Positions 1 through 6,567 of a stretch of DNA of 10,633 bases are shown one piece after another; the first letter of the stretch is position 1; each line of letters starts with the position of its first letter. The DNA lies in assembly GCA_017475875.1 (NCBI GenBank), contig JAFVET010000115.1, positions 1-10,633 on the forward strand, in the 5' to 3' direction. The stretch is from Candidatus Methanomethylophilaceae archaeon. GTDB taxonomy: Archaea; Thermoplasmatota; Thermoplasmata; Methanomassiliicoccales; Methanomethylophilaceae. The translations under genes were made by a program, and so were the position numbers. The notes under the pieces were generated by a model. That model saw only the letters and a program-made list of their open reading frames with translations, searched no databases and was not told the DNA's origin.

Positions 1-1
1 C

Positions 2-229
2 AACATCGAGCCTCTCCAGAACAAGGCTTCAGTGGAGACTATCCCAAAGGGAACGAGGGTCGAGTCCGGTTCCGTGGAGACGTCCGGTGACGGAATGGCC
101 CCATCCGGTTCCACCGTCAAGGACAGCCCGTACAACTTCGGCAAAATGAACCCTCCCAAGATGAAGATAGACAAGTTCGGAAAGATCACGATGGTCAATG
201 ACACGAACGGTGATAACCCTTTACACTGA
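2..229 (+). CDS. Unrecognised protein, 3' part only (frame ends at TGA 227-229)
   Basis: An open frame enters from the left edge and ends at TGA 227-229, giving about 75 visible residues. A GTG at 32 lies inside the frame, but I see no Shine-Dalgarno or TATA signal for it, and the frame is open upstream to the edge, so the gene probably begins outside the window. The visible part is low-complexity, rich in Ser, Gly, Thr, Pro and Lys, and looks like a disordered linker or tail. I do not recognise it. Just before its stop, the next coding frame (217-564) opens in the -1 phase, and a slippery heptamer lies in the overlap. The most economical reading is therefore that this and the next entry are one gene, joined by frameshifting or split by an indel. 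Confidence 0.5.
   Translation, partial: NIEPLQNKASVETIPKGTRVESGSVETSGDGMAPSGSTVKDSPYNFGKMNPPKMKIDKFGKITMVNDTNGDNPLH
217..223 (+). other. Candidate -1 frameshift slippery heptamer CCCTTTA
   Basis: The seven bases C CCT TTA are in the zero-frame phase X XXY YYZ required for tandem -1 slippage. The zero-frame stop TGA lies one codon later (227-229). The -1 frame is open only from 217, so the two frames overlap for just 13 bases and the heptamer falls exactly there. Downstream I see only a weak 4-bp hairpin (GCAA/TTGC around 249-260) as a possible stimulator. The motif is visible; the function is inference. Confidence 0.4.
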
Positions 230-564
230 ATTACGGAAACGTAAAGAGCAACCCGTTGCAGAAGTACTTGGCGAAGCCCACCCGTCAGGAGCCTCGGTTG
301 AGGCTCGGACCGGCGGCAAAGAAACCGAAGCCTGAACCCATAGCGATCGAAGATCCCGTGAGGGACCTGATGTGGATGTGCATCCCGTCCCTCAAGGACC
401 AGACGGAGCCGTTCGGAGAGACGGACTATCCCCAGTTCCCGGACGAGGACATGTCGATCTTCACACCCGTGGAGACCCACATCGAACCGGTCGCGGTCGG
501 CAGGATAGTGTTCGGATTCGGCACATGCGGGACATGCGCCCCTCTCCTGAGGTTCGCATTCTAA
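217..564 (+). CDS. Unrecognised protein, downstream frame of the split gene (-1 frame)
   Basis: This frame is open from just after TAA 214-216 to TAA 562-564. Codon choice is typical of the window (C/G-ending third positions, AGG arginine), so it looks truly coding. It has no ATG near its start: the only early candidate is TTG at 256, with no Shine-Dalgarno before it, and the first in-frame ATG is deep in the frame near 370. That absence argues that it is translated as a continuation of the preceding frame. The sequence begins with a Lys/Pro-rich basic stretch, continues with an acidic Pro-rich middle, and ends with a short hydrophobic segment containing a CGTC motif. I recognise no family. 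If fused to the previous entry, the junction would read ...DNPLTLNYGN.... Alternatives are a pseudogene with a one-base deletion, or an independent TTG-started ORF. Confidence 0.5.
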   Translation, partial: PFTLNYGNVKSNPLQKYLAKPTRQEPRLRLGPAAKKPKPEPIAIEDPVRDLMWMCIPSLKDQTEPFGETDYPQFPDEDMSIFTPVETHIEPVAVGRIVFGFGTCGTCAPLLRFAF

Positions 565-583
565 ACGATTTCACACTCGTCCC

Positions 584-611
584 AGGGTGGGCCAACCGCC
601 CTCCCTTTTTT
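584..611 (+). terminator. Hairpin plus U-tract terminator
   Basis: A 7-bp stem (584-590 with 596-602, including one G-U pair) and a 5-base loop are followed by CCC and six T's (606-611). It starts about 20 bases after the TAA of the preceding frame. It would end that transcript before the antiporter gene. Confidence 0.65.
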
Positions 612-692
612 CTAAAAGCACATACTGCAACCGCTCCCTACGGAAACGGTTTCGGACGACATATCTTGTGTCGCTGTTAACCTATCATCAGT

Positions 693-702
693 CATTTATA
701 TT
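693..702 (+). promoter_or_regulatory. TATA-like promoter element for the antiporter gene
   Basis: CATTTATATT is centred about 23 bases before the ATG at 721, slightly close even for a leaderless transcript. A GAGG at 707-710 is a possible Shine-Dalgarno, so a second promoter further upstream (ACATATCTT near 659-667) may also act. Confidence 0.45.
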
Positions 703-720
703 GTAAGAGGATTAAGCATC

Positions 721-2016
721 ATGGAATTCCTACTCCAACTGCTTGTTACCATGACCGTGCTCTTCCTGCTGGCACGCCTGGGAGCAAAGCTAGTGAGTCA
801 TTTCGGACTGCCCGGTCTGATCGGAGAGATAATCATCGGAGTGGTCATCGCCAACATCGCCATCGGGGACTGGTCGCTCATGGGCTTCCTCGGCCTGGAA
901 CTTCCGGAACCTGGCGAGGAGATAGTCGAAAGCAGCGACATATATCCCGTCGTCTACGCGTTCTCGGAGCTGGGTGTCATCTTCCTGCTGTTCACGGTCG
1001 GTCTGGAGACCAAGGTCTCCGATCTTCTAGGTTCGGGAAAGACCGCACTGGTCGCGGCCATACTCGGAGTCATCCTTCCATTCGTGGCGGGAATGGCGGT
1101 AGTCATCGCCACCGGCGGAGACATGAACAACGCCCTCTTCCTGGCGGCGGCGATGGTCGCCACCTCGGTGGGTATAACCGCGCGCATCATCAAGGACATG
1201 TACCTGATGGACACCCGCGAGGCGAGGATCATCATCGCGGCGGCCGTCATCGACGACGTCCTCGGAATGATCGTCCTGGCCATCGTCAAGGGTATCGTCG
1301 ATTCGGGATCCGTGTCCATAGTGGGAGTGGCCAGCGTCACGTTGCAGGCGGTCCTGTTCGTCTTCGCGGTCATCCTCGCCTGCAAGTACGTGGTGCCGCG
1401 GATATACGACTACTTCGAGGACCGCAAGAGCAAGGCCAAATCAAGCGGCAAGGTCCCGGGATCGACCAACAAGCTGATCCTGGCGGTGATCGTCTGTCTC
1501 GCGATGGCCGCCTTCGCGGAATTCATCGGTCTCGCAGCCATCATCGGAGCGTTCCTCGCCGGAATGCTGTTCGCGGAACACGCCTGGGAATGGGAGCTCG
1601 AACCGAAGATCGAATCGATCACCTCGTTCATGATCTCGTTCTTCTTCATCAACGTGGGTCTGCAGGTCAACATCTCGTCCCTCACGGACATGAGCGTCGT
1701 GGTCATCGCCGTCGTCGTGATCTGCCTCGCCCTGGTGACCAAGTTCATCGGGTGCGGTTACGGAGCCAAGCTCGTGGACCGCAACATAGACAAGAGCGGG
1801 GTGCACATCATCGGTGTCGGAATGATGCCCAGGGGAGAAGTGGGAATAATCATAGCCTCGATCGGCCTCGCGAGCACCGCCATGAGCGAAGAGCTCTATG
1901 CCGTGGTGGTCCTGATGTCCGTGGCCACTACTATAATCGCTCCGCCCATCCTGTCGAAACTGTTCAGGAAGAAGTACGCAGAGGAATACAAGATCCTCGA
2001 CGAGGACCTCATCTGA
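721..2016 (+). CDS. Cation/proton antiporter, CPA2 (Kef/NapA-like) family
   Basis: This is a membrane antiporter of 431 residues that exchanges Na+ or K+ for protons. It consists almost entirely of hydrophobic segments. The family signatures run in order: an N-terminal helix with GLPGLIGEIIIG (about 29-40), GVIFLLFTVGLET (about 84-97), a cytoplasmic loop, then AAAMVATSVGITARI, and the ion-binding helix with Asp178-Asp179 in AAVIDDVLG. Near the C-terminus lies the conserved MPRGEVGIIIASIG. In this superfamily a paired Asp-Asp is associated with electrogenic transporters such as NapA, and Asn-Asp with electroneutral ones. The length corresponds to the membrane domain alone, with no C-terminal TrkA-N/RCK nucleotide-binding domain as in KefB/C. 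Its start is the first ATG, preceded by GAGG at 707-710. It stands alone and converges on the flavoprotein gene. The ion specificity is not readable from sequence. Confidence 0.9.
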   Translation: MEFLLQLLVTMTVLFLLARLGAKLVSHFGLPGLIGEIIIGVVIANIAIGDWSLMGFLGLELPEPGEEIVESSDIYPVVYAFSELGVIFLLFTVGLETKVSDLLGSGKTALVAAILGVILPFVAGMAVVIATGGDMNNALFLAAAMVATSVGITARIIKDMYLMDTREARIIIAAAVIDDVLGMIVLAIVKGIVDSGSVSIVGVASVTLQAVLFVFAVILACKYVVPRIYDYFEDRKSKAKSSGKVPGSTNKLILAVIVCLAMAAFAEFIGLAAIIGAFLAGMLFAEHAWEWELEPKIESITSFMISFFFINVGLQVNISSLTDMSVVVIAVVVICLALVTKFIGCGYGAKLVDRNIDKSGVHIIGVGMMPRGEVGIIIASIGLASTAMSEELYAVVVLMSVATTIIAPPILSKLFRKKYAEEYKILDEDLI

Positions 2017-2039
2017 GGTCGAAACCCCAATAACAAATT

Positions 2040-2064
2040 GGCAGGGGAAAAACCCCTGCCTTCG
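2040..2064. terminator. Shared hairpin terminator between convergent genes
   Basis: A perfect 8-bp G/C-rich stem (GGCAGGGG at 2040-2047 with CCCCTGCC at 2053-2060) encloses a loop of five A's. It lies 23 bases after the antiporter stop and 7 bases beyond the stop of the minus-strand flavoprotein gene. The flanking TTCGTTTT on the plus side and the AT-rich stretch on the other side let it serve both directions. Confidence 0.7.
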
Positions 2065-2067
2065 TTT

Positions 2068-2682
2068 TCATCTAATGAAATTCGTCCAGAGGTGCTCTTC
2101 CACCCTGGGAGCCGTGACTTCCTGGGCCGTACCCATGCATTTTATGACGTAGGCCAGGTTGCGTCCGAGGGTCCTCATGGTCTGGAGGCCCTCCTCGTCC
2201 TTCTCAACGTCCTCGGGCTTGCTCCCGTGGACGTTGTTCCAGTACTGGGACCCCACGACGACCATGTTGCACATGAGGTAGTACTGGTTCAGACGCTCGA
2301 ATGTCGCCGTGGTCCCGGACCTCCTCGCGGAGACGACCGAGGCGACGGGCTTCCGGGCGAGTTTGGAGGAGTAGGTGTAGAAGAACCTGTCCATCCAGGA
2401 GCAGATGGCTCCGGTCGGTCCGGAGTAATAGACCGGGGATCCGAATACGAATCCGTCGAACTCGTCGATCCTCGCACCAATGTCGTTCACACTGTCGTTG
2501 TACACGCATACGCCCCTGCGCCTGCAGGAGAGACATGCGGTACAATCTGGCACGGGATCCTTCCCCAGCCAGAGGATCTCGGATTCGATGCCCTCCTCCT
2601 CCAAGACCTTCGCTATCTCGTTGAGCGCGGTGTACGTGCACCCCGTCTTGTGCGGGCTACCGTTTACCAAAAGCACTTTCAT
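2068..2682 (-). CDS. Iron-sulfur flavoprotein (Isf-like, NADPH-dependent FMN reductase fold)
   Basis: This is a flavodoxin-fold protein of 204 residues. The N-terminus (MKVLLVNGSPHKTGCT) is the FMN-phosphate-binding beta-loop-helix. Four cysteines, Cys47, Cys50, Cys53 and Cys59, form the compact CX2CX2CX5C motif that binds a [4Fe-4S] cluster in archaeal Isf. GSPVYYSGPTGAICSWMDR (about 81-99) is the second FMN loop typical of the NADPH-dependent FMN reductase family. Characterised Isf proteins pass electrons from ferredoxin through the cluster to FMN and can reduce O2 and H2O2, a plausible detoxifying role in a strict anaerobe; the role here is inferred. The ATG at 2682 has no Shine-Dalgarno but has a TATA box about 33 bases upstream, so the mRNA should have a very short leader. 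It is monocistronic, in the same direction as the Sec61-beta gene but separated from it by a hairpin. Confidence 0.88.
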   Translation of the reverse strand: MKVLLVNGSPHKTGCTYTALNEIAKVLEEEGIESEILWLGKDPVPDCTACLSCRRRGVCVYNDSVNDIGARIDEFDGFVFGSPVYYSGPTGAICSWMDRFFYTYSSKLARKPVASVVSARRSGTTATFERLNQYYLMCNMVVVGSQYWNNVHGSKPEDVEKDEEGLQTMRTLGRNLAYVIKCMGTAQEVTAPRVEEHLWTNFIR

Positions 2683-2710
2683 GATATCGGGAACGAGCTA
2701 AGTCGAACTT

Positions 2711-2720
2711 CCATATAAAC
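2711..2720 (-). promoter_or_regulatory. TATA box for the iron-sulfur flavoprotein gene
   Basis: Read on the minus strand, GTTTATATGG is centred about 33 bases before the ATG, predicting a leader of only some 5-8 bases and no room for a Shine-Dalgarno. Confidence 0.55.
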
Positions 2721-2765
2721 GGAATCCCGGAAGAAATCGGAAAGAACGGAAGAAACAACGCCGAA

Positions 2766-2786
2766 GCTATGCTAAAAGCGCATAGC
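2766..2786 (-). terminator. Hairpin downstream of the Sec61-beta gene
   Basis: A perfect 7-bp stem (GCTATGC 2766-2772 with GCATAGC 2780-2786) with a 7-base loop lies 31 bases past the stop of the minus-strand gene. On that strand it is followed by a moderately T-rich stretch rather than a clean U-tract, so the terminator role is likely but not certain. It also insulates the flavoprotein promoter. Confidence 0.45.
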
Positions 2787-2817
2787 CTCAGCTGTCATTG
2801 ATGAAAAGTAGCCTCGT

Positions 2818-2982
2818 TCAAAGGGGGAAGAACGCGTTGGCCACGAGGACGACGACGGTGAGGACGATTGCGAAGCCGATTACGAGCTTGGGGCTGATCT
2901 TGAGACCCTTGTCATCCTCGGTATCGAAGTACCTCATCAGACCGGCAGAGGATTGAAATCCCGTGTCGTGTTTCTTTGCCAT
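2818..2982 (-). CDS. secG: Preprotein translocase subunit Sec61-beta (SecG-like)
   Basis: This small gene of 54 codons encodes MAKKHDTGFQSSAGLMRYFD followed by an acidic-basic turn (TEDDKGLKISPK, 21-32) and one hydrophobic transmembrane segment (about 33-53) reaching the C-terminus. That layout is diagnostic of archaeal Sec61-beta: the conserved GxxSSAGLxRYF-D motif, then a PK-V tail anchor. The protein is the small non-essential-type subunit of the SecYEG/Sec61 channel in the cytoplasmic membrane, with its N-terminus in the cytoplasm. Full length matches the family (roughly 50-60 residues). No Shine-Dalgarno is visible. A TATA-like element centred 26 bases before the ATG suggests a leaderless mRNA. 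It stands alone between two intergenic gaps. Confidence 0.92.
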   Translation of the reverse strand: MAKKHDTGFQSSAGLMRYFDTEDDKGLKISPKLVIGFAIVLTVVVLVANAFFPL

Positions 2983-3003
2983 GAAGACTCGAACCAAGGA
3001 GTA

Positions 3004-3013
3004 GTATTAAAAC
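3004..3013 (-). promoter_or_regulatory. TATA box for the Sec61-beta gene
   Basis: GTTTTAATAC on the minus strand is centred about 26 bases before the ATG at 2982, the distance expected when transcription starts at the start codon itself. Confidence 0.5.
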
Positions 3014-3234
3014 ATGTCGTGAATTCGACCGAACTTCGGATTAGGTCCCAACGACCATGGACATCCCAGCATGCCTAATCAAAGACGGATTGACAACGAA
3101 GAACAACAGACGGATACCTGGTCGTGATCGCTTCGATAGGACAAACCCCGCGGGAAGGCGATGCCCCGGATGGTCAGACGTTTGGAACACATGGACGATA
3201 TCGGTTCTGCTGAAGACGTCGTATCCCTGACGCA

Positions 3235-3244
3235 AGTATTTAGG
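3235..3244 (+). promoter_or_regulatory. TATA-like element for the 3267 gene
   Basis: AGTATTTAGG is centred 27-28 bases before GTG 3267 and 36-37 bases before ATG 3276. It would give a leaderless GTG-started mRNA or a leader of about 10 bases for the ATG. The rest of the gap 2983-3234 holds no convincing gene, RNA or repeat. Confidence 0.4.
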
Positions 3245-3266
3245 ATACTTTCATGATTCGAATATT

Positions 3267-3905
3267 GTGGCTGTCATGGACAAGGAAGAAATCTTGCTGA
3301 AGAACTACGCGATTCTGTCGAAAAACGTCGCTAAGAACAAAAGCGCCCTGCAGTCCGCCATCACGCAGCTGATGGAGGTCAACCCGGAATCGGGGCTCGA
3401 AGTCTGGGAACAGACCATAAGGGAAAACGAGTCCGCGATAAGGGAAGACGCCGTCGACGACGAATTCGAATACGACAGCGTGGGATACTTCCTGGTGACC
3501 GAGTTGGAGAACGACCTTCTCAAGATGGAAAGCTTCGGACAGGTGGCCGAGAAGTTCGCCGACAACGACTTCCTCATGGACGTCCTCTTCGCGAAGTCCC
3601 CCGTCGACGAATACTCCGGCGCGGAATACGTTCTGAGTTACCTGATCAAAAACGACCACCTCGACACGGCCGAAAAGATGCTCTCGGCACTTTACAGCAA
3701 CGAGAGGTTCGCGTTCCATTCGAGCCTATGGGAGCAGATAATCGACAGCTTCCAGTACGGGGATACGTACTGCCCGTCGTTCTCCGGCGACGATGATGCG
3801 GGACCGTCCGACGAGGTGAAGGTTTTCTGCATGTCCTGGATAGAGAAGATCGGGGACGAGGAGCAGCGGGCGGCCGCCATGGTCTACATGATGAAACTGT
3901 TCTGA
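3267..3905 (+). CDS. Unrecognised acidic, largely helical protein
   Basis: The frame encodes 212 residues from GTG 3267, or 209 from ATG 3276 (MDKEEILLKNYAIL...). The two starts differ by three codons and nothing decides between them, although ATG is the commoner choice. The protein is strongly acidic and soluble, with no signal peptide or membrane segment. Its helix-forming stretches resemble a helical-repeat (TPR/HEAT-like) arrangement, with an N-terminal helical region (about 1-60) and pairs of helices such as EYVLSYLIKNDHLDTAEKML. A Gly/Asp-rich loop near 175-185 (SFSGDDDAG) interrupts the C-terminal helices. I do not recognise the family and assign no function. Codon use is typical of the window, so it is a real gene. 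It is followed by a gap of about 190 bases and is probably monocistronic. Confidence 0.75.
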   Translation: MAVMDKEEILLKNYAILSKNVAKNKSALQSAITQLMEVNPESGLEVWEQTIRENESAIREDAVDDEFEYDSVGYFLVTELENDLLKMESFGQVAEKFADNDFLMDVLFAKSPVDEYSGAEYVLSYLIKNDHLDTAEKMLSALYSNERFAFHSSLWEQIIDSFQYGDTYCPSFSGDDDAGPSDEVKVFCMSWIEKIGDEEQRAAAMVYMMKLF

Positions 3906-4063
3906 CCGGTGATTGAAAGATCGCATACGCAGGTGGGGCAGCCGGTCCGGACCCTGCGGTCCCCAGCGTCCTTCCCACGAAGTCGACAGATGCACCCTGG
4001 CCGGGAACAATGGCGGAAGCTGGCCAGATTGTGGTGTTTCCCACGGTTTCAACCGAAAGACTC

Positions 4064-4073
4064 TTTTATAAAA
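4064..4073 (+). promoter_or_regulatory. TATA box with upstream BRE-like sequence for lysS
   Basis: TTTTATAAAA is centred 28 bases before the ATG at 4096 and is preceded by the purine-rich CCGAAAG resembling a TFB-recognition element. It is the cleanest promoter in the window. A 5-bp inverted repeat (CGGGG 4074-4078 with CCCCG 4086-4090) lies between it and the start codon. In the rest of the gap 3906-4063 I see no gene. Confidence 0.65.
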
Positions 4074-4095
4074 CGGGGATGCAGACCCCGATATC

Positions 4096-5640
4096 ATGCA
4101 TTGGGCGGACGTAATCGCTAACGAGATTGCTGAGAACTGCGAGAAGCCGCTGATTGCCACCGGCATCAGTCCGACTGGGATCATCCACGTCGGCAGCCTG
4201 AGGGAGGCCATCACGGGTGAATCCGTGCGCAGCGCGGTCGAGGCCCGCGGTAAAGAGGTCAGGCTCATCTATCTCATCGATTCGTTCGACCCGCTCAGGA
4301 GAAGGTACGACTTCCTCCCGCCGTCCTACGAGCAGTACGTTGGCATGCCGATCTCCAGGATCCCCTGCCCCTGCGGCAAGCACAGGAACTATGCCCACCA
4401 CTTCGTGCAGCCCTTCCTCGACGCCGTCGATTCCCTCGGTGTGCACTGCGAGATCATCTGGACCCACGAGCTCTACGCCCAGGGTCGCTTCACGGACTGC
4501 ATCCGCACCGCCCTCGACAAGAGGGAACAGGTCATCCAGATCCTCCACGAGGTCACCGGCAAGGAGGCCAACCCCAACTACGCCCCGTACAACCCGGTCT
4601 GCGAGAAGTGCGGACGCTTCGCCACCCCCAAGTTCGACACGTTCGAGTTCCCGTACATCTGGTACGAGTGCAGCTGCGGACACTGCGGAAGGAACGACAT
4701 CAGCAGCGGAGAGGGGAAACTCACCTGGAGGCTCGAATGGCCAGCCAAGTGGAAGATATTCGGCACCTCCGCGGAGCCTTTCGGCAAGGACCACGCCGCT
4801 GCCGGTGGGTCCTACGACTCCGGAAAGCGCATAGTGTCCGAGATCTACGGCGGTGTCGCACCGTATCCGATCCCGTACGAGTTCGTACAGCTGAAGGGCG
4901 TGGGGCAGATGCACAAGTCGCTCGGATGCCCCGTCACCGGCCTGGACGCCATCAACATGACGCCTCCCGAGGTGCTCAACTACCTGTTCCTGAGGGTGCT
5001 TCCGTCGCGCACCATCGACTACGACTCCGGCCTGGGGACGTTGGACATGGCCGACGAGTACGACAGGATGGAGGTCAAGTTCTTCAACAAGGATTGGACC
5101 GAGGCAGAGGAGAACACGATCCGCGCCTACGAGATCGCCCAGCACAACCACGTCCCCTCGAAGCTCCCCCTGCAGATTCCCTACAGGCACCTGGTCAACG
5201 TGGTGCAGATGGCCCCCGACTTCGACGGTGTCATCGAGGTGCTGAAGAGGACGGTCGACCTCTCCGAGGCTACGCCCGAGGACATGGACCGTCTGAGGCG
5301 CAGGGTCGACTGCGTAAGGTACTGGCTGAACGGATTCGCACCTGACCAGGTCAAGTTCTCGATAATGCCTTCCCTCCCCGAGATGATCCAGATCGATACC
5401 ATGGAGAAGGTGTTCTTCAAGGAGCTCGTCAACAGGATGAACGACTGCAACTGGGAGACGGACGTCATCAACGAGATCGTGTCCGGGACCGCGAAGTCGA
5501 TGCCCATCGGATCCAAGGCCGGGTACAAGGCCCTGTACAAGATCTTCATAGGGAAGAGCGCCGGACCCAGACTCGGAAGCTTCCTCGCGTCGATGGACAA
5601 GAAGTTCGTCATAAACCGTCTCATGCAGGCTTCCAACTGA
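4096..5640 (+). CDS. lysS: Lysyl-tRNA synthetase, class I
   Basis: This enzyme charges tRNA-Lys with lysine using ATP in the cytoplasm. The 514 residues fit the archaeal class I LysRS family (about 500-530), unrelated to the class II enzyme of most bacteria and eukaryotes. The N-terminal Rossmann domain carries the HIGH-equivalent HVGS (31-34) after ATGISPTG. A zinc-like cysteine cluster follows (CEKCG, then CSCGHCG, about 172-196), then the family signature FGKDHAAAGGSYDSG. The KMSKS-equivalent is QMHKS (271-275), where most class I LysRS have KMSSS; the first Lys is replaced but a Lys occupies the fourth position. The C-terminal part is helical and forms the anticodon-binding domain. ATG 4096 follows a strong TATA box with almost no leader. 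A transcription regulator gene starts 26 bases downstream and is probably co-transcribed. Confidence 0.95.
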   Translation: MHWADVIANEIAENCEKPLIATGISPTGIIHVGSLREAITGESVRSAVEARGKEVRLIYLIDSFDPLRRRYDFLPPSYEQYVGMPISRIPCPCGKHRNYAHHFVQPFLDAVDSLGVHCEIIWTHELYAQGRFTDCIRTALDKREQVIQILHEVTGKEANPNYAPYNPVCEKCGRFATPKFDTFEFPYIWYECSCGHCGRNDISSGEGKLTWRLEWPAKWKIFGTSAEPFGKDHAAAGGSYDSGKRIVSEIYGGVAPYPIPYEFVQLKGVGQMHKSLGCPVTGLDAINMTPPEVLNYLFLRVLPSRTIDYDSGLGTLDMADEYDRMEVKFFNKDWTEAEENTIRAYEIAQHNHVPSKLPLQIPYRHLVNVVQMAPDFDGVIEVLKRTVDLSEATPEDMDRLRRRVDCVRYWLNGFAPDQVKFSIMPSLPEMIQIDTMEKVFFKELVNRMNDCNWETDVINEIVSGTAKSMPIGSKAGYKALYKIFIGKSAGPRLGSFLASMDKKFVINRLMQASN

Positions 5641-5655
5641 GACGTCCGCGACCGC

Positions 5656-5663
5656 AGGTGATC
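5656..5663 (+). promoter_or_regulatory. Shine-Dalgarno deciding the regulator start
   Basis: AGGTGATC is complementary to the archaeal 16S rRNA 3' end and sits just before ATG 5667. The alternative in-frame GTG at 5658 lies inside this site, so ATG 5667 is the better start. Confidence 0.7.
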
Positions 5664-5666
5664 GGG

Positions 5667-6479
5667 ATGGCTCTCGACATCGAAGTGGGCACCTACCAGA
5701 TAATCAACGGCAAGCAAGTCACCAACCGTCAGCTCGAGTGCCTGCAGGCCGTGAGCGAGACGGGGAGCCAGAACCGTGCCGCGAAGAAACTGGGGATATC
5801 CCCTCCCGTCCTCTATAGATATATATCACAAATAGAGGAGGCGGCGGGGGCCCCCGTCCTCAGCTCGACCCCTACCGGCTCCGTCCTGACGGTGGAAGGG
5901 AGGGAGATTCTCGACCTGTTCGTCTCAATGAACCACCGCACCTACCGCAAGCGCGGGTTCACGGTCTGCTGCAGCCCGGTCACCGAGGACCTCATGATGT
6001 CCGTGATATCGGCCGTGAGGATTCCGGACGCCCACCTCATCATCTCCGACGACGCATACAACATCCGTCTGATGCGCGAGAACCGCGCCGACATGGCGAT
6101 CATCGACGACCCGCTGTTCCTCTTCGACGCGGACGAGTTCGAGATGAACGAAATCGGATACATGGGGATGGTCCTGGTCGACAACGGCGACTCCTTCATC
6201 CGCTACAAATACGGCGCGCAGAGGGTCGCGTTCATGTTCCTGGACTCCGAGGACCGCAAGTACACCATCGACGCCGAGACGTACTCGCTGCCTGAGATGC
6301 TCGGATCCAACAAGAGCTTCTTCATAGACGAGCTGATGCTGACCAGGAAGAACCTGCGCCTCAACAGCGCCGTGGACCCGAAGATCCTGAGGCACGCGGT
6401 CACCGCGATATACCGTGAGGAGAACACCAGCATCCTGAAGGTCCTGAAAGCCATCCGTTCCAGGGGACTCCTTAGGTAA
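5667..6479 (+). CDS. Transcription regulator, LysR/ModE-type winged helix with binding-protein-like C-terminus
   Basis: This protein has 270 residues from ATG 5667. Residues about 20-85 form a winged helix-turn-helix of the LysR/ModE type: NRQLECLQAVSETGSQNRAA leads to the recognition helix KKLGISPPVLYRYISQIEE, and the wing ends in GSVLTVEGREILDLF. The remainder (about 95-270) starts a strand-helix unit (GFTVCCSPVTEDLMMSVISA) resembling the periplasmic-binding-protein fold used as effector sensor in LysR-type and archaeal ModE-like regulators. The ligand is not identifiable, and molybdate is only one possibility. It follows lysS by 26 bases with its own Shine-Dalgarno, so it is translated from the lysS transcript. 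Repeated GGTAAT half-sites begin at its stop codon and precede hdrC, so autoregulation or control of hdrCB is conceivable but unproven. Confidence 0.8.
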   Translation: MALDIEVGTYQIINGKQVTNRQLECLQAVSETGSQNRAAKKLGISPPVLYRYISQIEEAAGAPVLSSTPTGSVLTVEGREILDLFVSMNHRTYRKRGFTVCCSPVTEDLMMSVISAVRIPDAHLIISDDAYNIRLMRENRADMAIIDDPLFLFDADEFEMNEIGYMGMVLVDNGDSFIRYKYGAQRVAFMFLDSEDRKYTIDAETYSLPEMLGSNKSFFIDELMLTRKNLRLNSAVDPKILRHAVTAIYREENTSILKVLKAIRSRGLLR

Positions 6480-6508
6480 TGAAAATACTATTACCTTAAA
6501 CGGTAATA
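6475..6508. promoter_or_regulatory. GGTAAT half-site cluster (operator candidate or hairpin terminator)
   Basis: GGTAAT occurs at 6475-6480 and 6502-6507 with its complement ATTACC at 6490-6495 between them. The right pair forms a perfect 7-bp inverted repeat, TATTACC-N6-GGTAATA (6489-6508). It overlaps the regulator's stop codon and lies some 25 bases before the hdrC TATA box. It could be an operator, perhaps of the adjacent regulator. There is no U-tract, so a terminator is less likely. Confidence 0.45.
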
Positions 6509-6530
6509 TTAGTCTCGCCTAAACGTTTCT

Positions 6531-6540
6531 ATTAAATATT
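6531..6540 (+). promoter_or_regulatory. TATA box for hdrCB
   Basis: ATTAAATATT is centred about 33 bases before ATG 6568 and preceded by AAACGTTTCT. The predicted leader is under 10 bases. Confidence 0.55.
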
Positions 6541-6567
6541 GATGCAATCGTAGCATGGTCCGATACT

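Noticed and set aside
2038..2718. 226-codon plus-strand ORF opposite the flavoprotein gene
   Set aside because: It is a shadow of the Isf-like gene and begins inside the terminator hairpin.
3041..3235. 64-codon minus-strand ORF in the gap before the 3267 gene
   Set aside because: It starts with TTG, has no promoter or Shine-Dalgarno, and its composition does not resemble the coding genes here.
3906..4063. Possible tRNA or small RNA before lysS
   Set aside because: I found short palindromes (such as GGTCCGGACC) but no cloverleaf, T-loop or anticodon arm, and no ORF with coding character.
4066..5190. 374-codon minus-strand ORF opposite lysS
   Set aside because: It is the antisense shadow of a strongly coding GC-rich gene with full LysRS motifs. 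Its translation is low-complexity Val/Gly/Asp/Leu with no domain.
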